Assembly (NCBI GenBank): GCA_902729315.2 | Contig: LR746272.1 | Coordinates: 9,790,327-9,854,326 of the forward strand | From: Spirodela intermedia | Lineage: Eukaryota > Streptophyta > Magnoliopsida > Alismatales > Araceae | Direction of reading: 5' to 3' | Length of the DNA stretch: 64,000 bases | In this document: one piece after another, positions 24,199 through 35,700 of the stretch | Position numbering within the stretch: position 1 is the first letter of the stretch | Layout: the number at the start of each line of letters is the position of its first letter | The notes under the pieces: model-generated | The model's input: only the letters and a program-made list of their open reading frames with translations | Told to the model about the DNA's origin: nothing | The model's database searches: none | Translations under genes and position numbers: made by a program

Positions 24199-25649
24199 CT
24201 ATACTCTACTCTCGACACCCGCTAAACCCTTCATCTCCTCTCTGAAAGCCGGCATCGCATCCATGGCTAGACACACAAGAGCCCTGAAGCCGCCGTTTTT
24301 GACGCCGCCCACCGAAGGGTAGGGCAAGAGAAGGCAGGGCTCCAAGCTCCCGAGCAGCTTGAAGGACAGGGAAAGGACGGAGACGGGACTCCCCCAGCCG
24401 AAGTCCACGGCCGAGTGGCCCAGGTGCCTCCAGTCGGTGAAGCCGCTGACGTTCTCGCCGGCAGTGATCCCGTCGGCGTAGTGGAGTTCCTGGAAGTCGA
24501 TAAAGGAGCGGACGTACTCCTCCGTGACGCCGCGCTTGCTCTTCTTGATCAGTTGCGCCGTCTCCCAAAGAGGCCGCGCCACCAGCTCTCCGGCGGTCGT
24601 CTGGGCGTACACAGGGACGCAGCTGTTGCCCCAGTAGCCGGCCGGCAGGCCTGGCTTCAGCAGCCTCCTTATGCTCATCGAGAAGGCGAGCTTGACCTTC
24701 TCGCCGGTCGGAACCCGTGCGGCCTTGACCCTACGACAGTGACTGGCTTCAAGGTTTGGATTTCCAGACATTCGAAGCGTAGAAAGAAGGAAGAAGATTT
24801 CACGAACCTCGCCTTCCAAATGAACGCAACCAGAACTTCGAACGTGGTGAAGCTGGACGATCCGGACGCCTCCTGTAGCTGGGTCCTGAGACGCTCTAAA
24901 CACACGTCGCTCACGTGAAAGTACTCTCTGACGACGGCGCCGCCGCCGTCCCTCGCTCCGTACGGATCGGAAAGCCTTCCAGCTGTCCGCAGAACTGGGG
25001 TCAAGTCGACCTCCGTCCGAGGCGGCCTCCGCGGTCCCAGCAGCGCTGCCCGATCCCAAACCGGCTCGACCGCCGGCGTGACCGCCCCACGGGCTATCTC
25101 CGCCACCGCGCTCAGGAAGAGAGTGGACCCCGCGCCGTCGCAGAAGGAATGGTGGACGCACATGCCCAGGCTGAACCCCCCGCAAGCGAAGAGCGTCACC
25201 TGGAGCGTGAGCGGGTGCTCGAGCTCCTCGCCGGCCGTCGGGTCCGGCACGAGACGCTCCACCATGGCGGAGCCGAGATCGTCGAGGTAGTTCAAGGCGG
25301 CGAGCGTCCCGCGCGACGAAGCGCGGGTCACCGGCACCCCCTGTCCCTCGGCACAGTACACCTCCAGGCGATCGCCAGCGCTCCGGCGACGGAGACTCCC
25401 GGCGAGGGGGTAGTAGCTCGAGAGGGCCTTGGACAGTGCTCCGGTGATGGCATTGAACGGATCGAGAGCAGCGGGACCGCCGCCGCCGGCGTAGATGCGG
25501 AGTGTGCGGACGGTGACGTCGAGGTTCCTGTCTGTGTCGAGGTGTGAGAAGCGGGGCGTCTCCTCCCGAGGGTAATCCCCATGGAAGCCGGAGAACGGGG
25601 AGGCCGAAGGGAGAACGAGGATCGTCTCAATGGTCTCCACTTCTTGCAT
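24199..25649 (-). CDS. BAHD acyltransferase
   Basis: Two exons on the minus strand (25649-24808 and 24730-24199) join in phase 2 to 457 residues, the normal BAHD length. BAHD enzymes move acyl groups from CoA thioesters to alcohols or amines in the cytosol. The catalytic HxxxD is H167-D171 in CVHHSFCDG, and the structural DFGWG motif is at about 390-394, as in active family members. Other family marks are YYPLAGSLRR near residue 80 and GYWGNSCVPV in exon 2. The single intron lies at the position usual for the family. Exon 1 is strongly GC-rich. The substrate cannot be told from sequence: hydroxycinnamoyl, alcohol or amine acyltransferases all remain possible. Confidence 0.92.
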
Positions 25650-26939
25650 GGCGTCTTCTTTCCGTCCGGCGAGGTTGTTGCAGCCGGCTTGGGCAGATCT
25701 GAGGGAACGACGACCGAGGTCTGCTTGTCACGACACATTGCAATCCAGGGGGTATCAAATTAGAGAGCCGTCTCGATAATTAAGAGAATAGAAACGTATA
25801 AACGCTAAAAAAGTATGGTTTTTAGGTGTGGTTGAAAAGTTAAAGCACGTGCCTTGACTTGGTCGACTTACTCTGACCATTCGTTCCAACCACCCACCAT
25901 CTTGCGGCCACCGCACTACCACCGCACAACTAACCAGTCTCTGATTATCCGATGATCACGAGATATCCAGGTTGGAAATTTTCAATAATCGGAATTATCG
26001 ACGTCAGACGTGTAGGAATTGCAGCGGCCGCTAAAAGTGGACGGTTAGTAGTTGGGCTGGGGAAGTAGGTAGGCCCACGATTTCCCGCCACGTTCAATAT
26101 GAAAAGCCCTCGCGATCACCGCCGAGCCCCCGCCGATTCTCGCTTTCCACTCTGGTTCGAGAAACACCTCCGAGAGGGTGGCTGACCTACGAGGTGCTCA
26201 GCGGACCAGGACAAAGCGTACGCCAGCTCTCTCTCTGTCTCTGTCTCTCTCTCTCTGCGTGAGGAACGGAGCTCTCGCTCGACTCGTCCTTTTCGTATGG
26301 CCTTATTGCAGGCATCTTCAATTTTCGGTTTTCAGCGCATTTCATGAAGTTCTTTTGAGACAGTGACATGCGATTTTCTGTCGGTGAATCAAGACGAGTT
26401 TGTCTCCAGATTCTTTGTTTAACAAAGTGCTTTGATCTTAGTCGTTTATGTGCCTGCTTAAACGATTAATCCAAATCGAAGAGCGTGATAGAGGTCTGCT
26501 GAGTTATCTTCGGAAATCGTTTACTTGTTATGCAGTCAGGTTAGTTCAGGGAAGTCTTCTGTCGGTGAAATCAACTTTGATGATCCGATTTTCTTCGTAC
26601 CTTGAAGTAGAAGTTGCGTGCTCTGATATAACCTTTGAGTTATAAGTGGGGCGTAGATTAAAAACAGCTCGAAACGGTGTATTTCTGTAGTTTTTGAAAA
26701 AGTGGAAGATACGGCGCTGATAATTTTTATGAAACCGGATGATTCACGTCATCGAGATGCATGTCACAGTCATATTGTTCATATAATCTATAACTATCTC
26801 TATCTATCTATTATCTACTTATTGGGAGATGTTTTTTACGTCCGTATTTTGTTTCTCCTCTAAACCCCAAAATGATTCAAGATGCTCAGTACTCCTCTTC
26901 AGGCTCCTACAGTGCTGGAGTGACGCTTATTATCTACAA
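25650..26939. other. Divergent promoter region between BAHD and the At4g18490-like gene
   Basis: The two genes are divergently transcribed from this 1.3 kb. A possible BAHD TATA element (GTTTATACG on the minus strand) is near 25797. The stretch 26100-26370, with a short (CT)n tract near 26228-26256, may be a non-coding first exon of the plus-strand gene, but its splice sites are not certain. Confidence 0.35.
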
Positions 26940-29900
26940 ATGGCCGAATCACAGAAAGAAGCGTCATCAGCTACTGATCCAAAGAAGAACAGTCTACCTG
27001 GTGCCCATTTTCCCCATTTTTTTAAAATTTCCCCCTGTGCGGCAATGATAATGGCATACTTTTCCGCAGTCAAATGAAAAGTAAAATAACCAGACCACAT
27101 AACTATTTTTCAACCATGGACCCCGGTGCTATGTTACATAACCGTTTTACGGACGAAGCTTAAATTTTTTAATGGTATAAGTTGGATTTATCTTTTTAAT
27201 GCAGCAGTGGATGCCAAAAATAAAGAGGAACTTATTTTGACCTAATTTTCCAGTATTTGGCCTGTAGTACATCCTAGAAGTAAGTTATATCTCAAGTCGT
27301 TATGAAAATCTAGAACATGATCTTACCTCTTTATTGAAACAGAGGACTGCAATGGAAATGATTTTCTTGTCTCGTGGAATTCAGCAGCTGAGGACAAGGA
27401 TGAGTTGGGCTTTAGTACGGGAGCAGATCCTCGTGAAAGGATGAAATTCTTTGACTTTGGCAAACTGTGAGAAATATATTCTTATCCTTCTTCATGTTAA
27501 AAAAAAAAAACAAATTCATTTTTCTTTCGCATCATCCACAAAGGTGGAACACCCTAAAAAGTTGAACTTATGGTTCAATCTTTCCAACTAGAGATGATTT
27601 TGAGTTCGATGCTGAATTCGGGAAAGTACCATCATTCAAGTTGGATATGCCTGATTTGGATTTCTCTAGCCCCAAGAAAAGGTCAGCAAAGAGCAAAGAA
27701 AGATCAAGAGGAGAAGCTATTTCGGAAAAGCCAGAAAGGAAGGCCAATTTTTCCTTCTCATTTGATTTCAATGAGTACGTAGATCATGAAACTGAAGTCT
27801 TGATTTAGTAGAGATTTTTTATCTTGGCAAGATATCATTTATCAAGATGTTCTAGTGTATCTGATGCTAATAAGTTTTGCTTGGATCTCAGGTTGGATTC
27901 ATTTGATATTGATACGAATCTGATTAAAGAGGAAAATAAACTCAATAAAATTAATGAAAATGAAGGTTCTGATATTTTTGTGAATGAGAGTAAGAACTTT
28001 CAAAAGTCAGGGATTGCCAATTGTTTTAATCGTGACGCTTCACTTGGCAGCAAGGTTGAACTTGATACGAGAAATGAGTGGGCCAGTTCTTCTCCAGCAG
28101 AACTCGACCAGAGTGGATTGCCAAAAGAGTTATGGGCATCTCCATTGAAGCCAAAAATTAGTTCTAATGGAAGCAACCATGAAACTTATCACCCGGAACA
28201 AACACTGATGGTAGGCTCCAAAATCCTAAATGCTGGAAAACTGGTCCAGGAAACTTCTGTCCAATCCAGTGATTTTTTACGGCAATCGGCAAATTTGCAA
28301 ATTCAAACGGCGAGCCTATCCTCAGTGACAGTTGATGAGCACTGTCAGACAATTGGTTCCTCGTCAGCTACACTTGATGCTAATTCAGATGAACAAAATG
28401 ATAACAATTGCATGAGATTAGAAGGCAGTTCTCAATCAAAGGCCAATAGCCCCGTCAGAGCACATGATCCACAGTGCTTAACCGCGTTTTCCACGGAAAA
28501 TTCGCTCAGGGCAGAGAACGTTCCTGAGAAAAATCAGGTGGACAAGAACAGTGTTGGTCAGGAAAGTGTCGTCTTTTGTGAACCACAGAAAATACAGAAA
28601 GTCATGGAGGAAAATTCTTTAGCACCTGTCTGCGATAAATTCTCAGTTGGAGGAACGAGTAACAGAGATCAGCGAAACGCGGGTTCAAAACTCCAATTGT
28701 CTTTGATTAGGTATGCGAAATCATTCTGGTGGTTCATTTCTGCTTCTCTCAATCGTTCTCATGTACTTTTGTGCAAGGTATTTGTGGTTGGTTACCGCCT
28801 GTAACGTTTTTATTTCTGGTAGTGATTAAATACTATCTTCTGACGTTTAACATCTATTCGTTTCTTCTCTTTCTTTCAGAGATTCTAAGTGTGAACAATT
28901 CGCAGCAACGAAGGACAACGGAAGCACAAGCTTACAGCTTTTACTTCGAAACAAGACGGAGGCCACTGGACCTAAAGTAAATTCATCAATAACTCCAAAG
29001 CAACTATATGCCATCTGTAACAGGAAAATGGAAACTACGAGCACACGTCATTATAACTTGCAAGGGTGAGTTTCTGGTTCGTGTGTAATTTAATTCTCTT
29101 TTTATGAATCATAAAGTTTAAAGCATCCTAACTTTCACCGCAGTGAGCACACAGGGCATGGTGAACAAAGTGGAAGCTATGGCGGTGCTTTCAACAGATC
29201 GTTTGACCTAAGTATGAAAATTGTCCCTCTTACTGCAAAGAGTGACACAAATCACGAGGACGAGAGCTCCTCACAGTAACAGACTTCTATCTTCATTTTA
29301 GATTTCCATATTAGTATCTTGGCACAATCTGGTCCATTATTCTATCATTGATAGATTAATCTGTGAATTTATTTATGATATCTAGTTGTATGACCAACCT
29401 AAAACTTGTTGTACTGGACTATAATAAAGCGCATCAAATATACGGTACAAAGAAAAACGTCAGATGAAAATCCCTCTCTCTGAATTGAAAAATATGGAAC
29501 CCAAATTTTGAATCGCAGCATAGTTAAATGGCTTGTCTTCGGTGAAGATGAAATTTTGTTTTCCACGGAGGAGGAAGATATTTTCCTGATTCACAAAACA
29601 GTTTGAGCGCCGTATCTTGAATCGTGACTTTTGATTGTTTGAATGTTTCTATTTAACTTAGTAGAAACTGCCATACTGATACTCAATGTATCTCAGCTAT
29701 AAATATCGATCTATTGTTGCTCCACTTGTCATTCATCTGACAAGAAATGGATGGTGCTCGAAAGAAAACATGTTTTCTTGGGAATGGGATTCAAAATGCC
29801 ACTCTCTTAGCTTCCGTGTACGTTCGTCTATCTTATATGAAAAGTTCACATTTTGCTCTCTGGATTACAGTATTCAAAGACCTGTTTCAATCAGTGGACC

Positions 29901-31492
29901 AGTAAACATCACAAGTGCTGCATCGAGCAGTGATAAGCGGGGAAGTTCTGTAAAAAGATATGATCTTTATAATATGAATATATCAAGGTACCATCATTCT
30001 TTCTTTTTTCCTCTGCTTACAGGCTTGACTCAGTGGAAAACATATGTTCACAATCTGATGCTTTGCAATGCAGATATTCAAAGAAGTCAGACGCTGTCAT
30101 AATCGAAACAAAATCAGAAGTCAATTCAAAAGGAAATAAGGCAGAAACATTAACATCACCTCTTGCATCACACTCTGTCACCTTGGAGAAACGTGTAGTA
30201 TGGAGCCCATCTCTGAAACGGAAATCAATTGAGGTGAAATCAATCTTTCTTTACCAAAATATTTCTTTTTTAAAGATATTCTCAGTACCGTACCATTTGA
30301 CCGTTCGGCAATCTCAAAGGATTTGGCATACTTGGCTTGCAAGCTGCCGGTTCTCATTTTCTGTTAGAAATCCCTATAATTCCTCGGTGGCACGGAAATA
30401 TCGTGTCCCACGGATTAATTACTGCAGCGCTGCTTGACTAAGCGCGGCGTTAATCATTATCGATCAAATTGGCAACTCTTAGCAACTCTTTGCGTTGACA
30501 AGTCGTTCGATTGAAGATCTTTGCCTGTCCATTTCTATTAGGAACTGAAGTGAACTTTTCTAGCCACAAGGTGGTGCCCGTTCTTTGATGTTTGTCCTCA
30601 CAAGACAACTTACTTGACTGCACCACATTTCGGGAATCACAGGTAGACCCGGCAGCTGTAAAGTTCTCAAAGCGCGTTCTACAGTCCCCCAGTGAAGCAA
30701 GGTTTCGTCTCCTCGCAACGATGAATTATGTCTCGCGTCTTTTTTTACTCTTATCCCATAGAATGATTACGTTCTTGGGGGATGATTCTGCAGGAAGTTG
30801 CTACAAATTTCCCCCATAATTCTTCATGGGCTGACGGTACTCTGGAGAAAGAAAACTCTAATCTCTGTTGGACCGGCAGATCTGGGAGTCTTGCTCGCTT
30901 AGTATGAAAAACCTAAAAGAAATTCTAGATTCACGTGGCTGATTCTTATTTATTTTGTGATTTGGTAAGGGCCGACAGAAGGAGACTTCGGGAGGTTCTT
31001 ACGGTGACGCGGACCTCGACGATCAGAATCGTTCGGTAGACGCTCACCAGGAGAGCAGTGCCATGGACTTTGAAGTTCCTCTCCTAAACGAGAATGATGG
31101 GAACATAGAGAAGGCTGAAGCATGTACCAAGGAGCTCGAGAATGTACGCATTCAGACCACCACTTGGCTTATTTTCTTCGAATTAAATGCACCCCCGAGG
31201 TATATTCTGGAGCACGGATTCTTTGGCTCTGTAGATCTGCAGCATGCTGAGAAGGAAACACGAGGAGGCGAAGGAGCTACTGGTTCGCGCCATCGTCACC
31301 AACAACTCGCTGCTGATGCTGGATCACCCACTCTACGAAGAGAAGATATCCTTCCTGTGCGGCCATCCTGTCGACCCTTTCCCTCGCTGCCATCTTCCCC
31401 TCGGAAGCCTGTGCTCCCTTCACCAATTTGCAAACATCCTTGCCCTTCAGAGACTCGCAGGAGCATCGCTCTCGAAGAAGTACGATGCCTGA
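26940..31492 (+). CDS. Uncharacterised plant protein resembling Arabidopsis At4g18490
   Basis: Twelve exons can be read: 26940-27000, 27343-27466, 27592-27774, 27892-28710, 28880-29065, 29144-29275, 29871-29987, 30023-30233, 30643-30701, 30794-30901, 30970-31143 and 31235-31492, about 810 residues. I recognise the N-terminal pattern ([16 protein letters not shown], then [52 protein letters not shown]) from the family of Arabidopsis At4g18490; no biochemical function is known to me. The middle is Ser/Asn-rich and probably disordered. Before the end, [17 protein letters not shown] and [18 protein letters not shown] suggest a short helical domain. Phases close from exon 1 to 8 and again from 10 to 12, but exon 9 to 10 is out by one base. 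The extreme C-terminus (after YEEKI) differs from what I recall and may contain another intron. Confidence 0.7.
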
Positions 31493-32079
31493 AAGCTCCA
31501 CCCTTCAGAGACTCACATGCCAAGTGAGATCGTTCTTCACCCCCTTTTTACGATCACAGAGGCGTCCAATTGTCATCGACGCTCGTCCTTTATGAACCGA
31601 AGCAGATAAATCGTTTTTTTTTGGGTCATCGCCATATTTCCAAACACGCCCTAGCCCGGTGGAGGCTCCGGTCCGTGCTGGCACGTGGATCGTTGAACCA
31701 CGCGAGTCCGATTTCAAAGCAAAAAAAGAAAAGAAAAGAAATCTCCCTCGTCCGCGTCGTACCGGAACATACTTTTCAGATTTTCGTTTTGCCCTGCACG
31801 CGCCACTACTGCCCCGCGCGCTCGTCTTCCTTCCCTCCCTCTCTCTCTCCCTCCTTTTTGAGGATTACTCTGCTGTTTTGGGATGTGGAACTCGATTTCG
31901 GGTTTGCCTCCTCCCTCTCTAAGTTTCAGGGAGCGGCGAAATTCACATTCGAAGCCTTTCTCCCCCCCGGTTCCCTCGTTCCCTCCCCCCCTCCCTCCGC
32001 AGCCAAGCACTACAAATGCCGGCGCCGTTCGCCCATCCCTTCCCCACCTTGCTCTCCCATCCCCAGCAGCCTGCCTATC
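31493..32079. other. Intergenic, promoter of the KEN-box gene
   Basis: No exon is visible. The last 200 bases are C/T-rich (31830-32070) and are likely the 5' leader of the small gene that follows. Confidence 0.45.
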
Positions 32080-32403
32080 ATGGAGTCCCTCCTCCCCCGC
32101 CCCGTCTTTGACAACAAGGAGAATCTGCTCCCTCCTCCAAAGCTGCCCCCCGGTTCCTCTCTGGCCGCCCCCCCAATGAAGATGAAGAACAAGAGGGTCG
32201 GGGCGAGGACACCCTTGGAGGACGTCACCCATCTCTTCATTCTGGATCGCCTTCTCCGCCCCGCTGACGACCACCACCACTACTCCTCCATTTCCGCCGA
32301 AGGTTGCCGTCGCTGTCGTCGCAAGAGAAGGCCCACTAGGAGCCTTCCTCTTTCCCCTCCGAGGCCTTGCGGCGGCGCGTCGCTGAGGAAGGGCTTCAGA
32401 TAG
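32080..32403 (+). CDS. Small protein with KEN box and RTPL motif, function unknown
   Basis: A single exon encodes 107 residues starting MESLLPRPVFDNKENLLPPP. Two short motifs stand out: KEN at residues 13-15 in a DNKEN context, and RTPLEDVTH at 43-51, which fits the RxxL core of a destruction box. Both are degrons read by the APC/C ubiquitin ligase, and small plant proteins carrying both often act in mitosis. The C-terminal half is basic (CRRCRRKRRPTR near 77-87) and could be a nuclear localisation signal. The open frame continues upstream without an ATG, so 32080 is the first credible start. I do not recognise the family, and the cell-cycle reading is inference from motifs. It lies 400 bases before SPD1 on the same strand. 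Confidence 0.6.
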   Translation: MESLLPRPVFDNKENLLPPPKLPPGSSLAAPPMKMKNKRVGARTPLEDVTHLFILDRLLRPADDHHHYSSISAEGCRRCRRKRRPTRSLPLSPPRPCGGASLRKGFR

Positions 32404-32799
32404 CACCGAAGCAACCTCCCCCTCCGTCTTAAGACCCTTCTTCCTCTCCTATTATACGACGAGCCAAGCGGTATCTGTACTGACGAAGAAATAGCTAGAT
32501 TGTCATGGCAAAGATTGAAGAATACAAGTATCACAATATCATTCATGTGAATTCCGATCATTCGTCTGAATGCTTTCTTTCTTGCTCGATCGAATTCTCT
32601 CTGGGTTCGACTTGGAAGGTGCCCATCATGCTTGTCTGTAGGGCGAAGTCCTGCCTCTTCTGTAGGGCGAAGTCGGCCGTTTGATCCTGGTCCGACGGCT
32701 ACGGAGCAGGTATCCCCGATCCTCTCCCCCTCCCCCTCAAATCTCCCTCCTTGCGGGTGGAAGGGGAGGTCGGAGGAGCAGACCGAGACGCCTCGCCTG
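32404..32799. other. Intergenic, upstream of SPD1
   Basis: This short spacer includes the 3' end of the KEN-box gene and the SPD1 leader. A 19-base tandem duplication, TGTAGGGCGAAGTC, occurs twice near 32636-32675. Confidence 0.45.
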
Positions 32800-35700
32800 A
32801 TGCTTCGTTTCTCCCTCCCCCCGACGCTTACCGCAGCCGCCTCACCACAGGGCTTGCCTCTCCACCTTGCCGCTGCTGCGTCTCCTCGTCATTCTTCCCG
32901 CCATCGCTATCGCTGCCCATCTTCCCCGTGTGCTCTCTCCGCTCTGTCGGGACTCCCTCTCCGGCCCCTCTGGTGCGCCCAGCCGAAGCAGGACTCCGCT
33001 CCGGCAGTAGCCGATGATGGCGAGGACGGAGGGCTTGGCGAGGAGCTGCACAAGCTGTTGGCTCTCCTGCCGGAGGGAATGCGAGAGAGGGTGGGTGCTC
33101 ACCCGGAGCTCCACCAACTCGTTGAGATAGTCATGGACCTGGGCCGAAGGCCCCTCGCCCGTTTCCCTTCCGGCGACTTCGTCCTCTCTGATAATCCGAT
33201 TACTCTCAACGATCTCCACCATGCCATATCTCAGGTCTGTAAATGTACGAATCGGAATTGAGGAAACCATCTACTCGGCGAGGAGAATTGATTGAAGAGG
33301 TGAATCCGATACCCGATGCTTGTAGGTGGGGGACTTCACGGCGGACAACCGGGCGGGTATCAGCCGGACATTGCATCGAATCAGCGCCATCCGGAACCGC
33401 AAGGGTGTGATTGTCGGTCTGACTTGCCGGGTCGGACGGGCTGTGGCTGGAAGTGCTAATCTGCTGAGAGATTTGATTGAGGACGGCGCATCCTTGTTGC
33501 TCATTGGACCCCCTGGGGTGGGGAAAACTACGATCATTAGGTCGATTCTGCTGCCAACCCCTGGTTACTTGTCTTTAAACGTTGAAAAGTTTATTCCTAA
33601 TCCTGTACACCAAATGTATCTTGTTGAAGATGCATCTACGGCAAGGATTTTTATAGTCAAAATAAAATTTTGCTGATATCCATATTATGTGGGGTTTCTG
33701 GGAAGCAGATTTCGATGATGCCCGAAGTTGATTTTATGATTGTGATTTCTTTTCCTCCACACCTAGAGATGTAGCTCGGATGCTTGCGGATGATTTCGAG
33801 AAGCGGGTCATGATTGTGGACACATCGAATGAGATAGGGGGGGATGGTGATGTTCCCCACGCTGGAATTGGGAGTGCGCGAAGAATGCAAGTTCCCAATC
33901 CAGATATGCAACATAAGGTCTGCAAATAATTCCTTTCGTATTAGAAATATGTTGATTGGATGGAGAAAGGCTTTCATCAACAACGTGAGCTTATCGCTTC
34001 ATCTAGTTCAGGCCCAAGCATAGTTAAAACCGATTTCAATCTTTTGATGTGTTCTTTTGCCCCTATGATTTCAGTGTCGATGGGTTCAGTGTCTATTCTC
34101 TTTTGCATAAGACATTTTCATTTATTCCCTTGCATGCTTCCGTTTATTTCATCATACAAATCGGCTAATCTGATATGAAAGAGTTTGTTCTATGCGGTAT
34201 TATTGCACAACTTATCGCGTGTTTTCTTTGCCTAACAACTCTACTTGTAATGTTCAACCTTGATATTCACCGTGACTGTTATTTTCTGTGGGTGCGTTGG
34301 TGAGCTTTTGGGATAGAGTTTCAGGCAAGTATGGTATTATAAATGCATGTAACGTCGCTATTGTTTGGGGAACTCTCTGAGGAGAAGAACATCCCATTGG
34401 GTGCTGTTATCTGATCCAGGAACCATGTTACTAAATTCCCTTGTTTGCGTACCCAGGTGTTGATTGAGGCAGTGGAGAATCACATGCCCCAAGTGATTGT
34501 GATTGATGAAATCGGAACCAGACTTGAAGCCACAGCTGCTAGTACAATTGCACAGCGTGGTATCCAGCTTGTTGCCACTGCACATGGAGGGACAATTGAG
34601 AATCTGACAATGAATCCGTCGTTGGAGATGCTTGTTGGAGGAATACAGGTGAGGACTACGAAATGCTGATATCCCTGTCACTGTTTTGCTGAGACCCTGG
34701 TGATTTAGAATTTCAGCGAAACTAAGAAAATGATAAGAAATTAAAGCCATGAAACTTTTGTCATACGATTCTAGTTCACTTGCAATATGGGTGCATTGCA
34801 GCCTAGTTTTCTTCCCCTGGCTTGGTGTGTTATCTTAAGGGTGATGTGTCCACTGGGCACGAGACTTCTGAATGAATGTTTGCTGACTCACTATCTGTCA
34901 GAAAGTGATAAAAGCTGAAAATTTGACGTTGAATATCCGTATATTATAATAACTATGGTTGCATCTTTTTCTGTTTTATGTTTGTAAACATCCCCTCTCC
35001 AGGAATAAAGGGCTTGACTAGGCCCTATGGTTGAAGGGAAATGGAGCCAGAGTTGAAAATAGAGTATGAAAAAAAGAGTCAAACATGCATCATGGTTTAT
35101 GAAATACAATATCAAAGTTCTATCCTGGAGTGTTTACTCTGATTCTCCAATGAAGCTGTAAACATTGAATACTTACTTACCCTTGGATTAATCTCAAGTT
35201 CAGACATGTTCAGCATCACAAGTTTGTGTTGTAAGATCTGTGAGGAACATTGTCTTTCTAACCTAAATGACGGCATTTTTTTGTTTTATCCCCTTTTATG
35301 TATTTATTTTTTATATTTATTTTAACGAAGTACACAATTGAATATCTACTGATTGTATTCTAAGGGTAGCTCTCATTTGTTCTGATCCATTAAGCAATGT
35401 TTGGACTCAATATGGATGTGATTATGGTAATGGATGCAATCTATGGTCGCATTTCTAAGCAGGCATATTAGATGGAAAAATTATACTATTTGGGATGAAG
35501 CATTTTCATCTGAACTTGTTCCGTGTAGTTCACCAACTTCCCAGACTCGCCAATGGTTGATGTCGGTTTTCGTCCTTCAATGTCACAATAGTTATCTTTT
35601 GAAAAAGAAAGGCACAGGGAATTAGGAAATATCTTAGACAATACGTACACTAGTCACCAGTGATATAGCGTTTCTAGTGACCTTAAATCTTCAAACGGTC

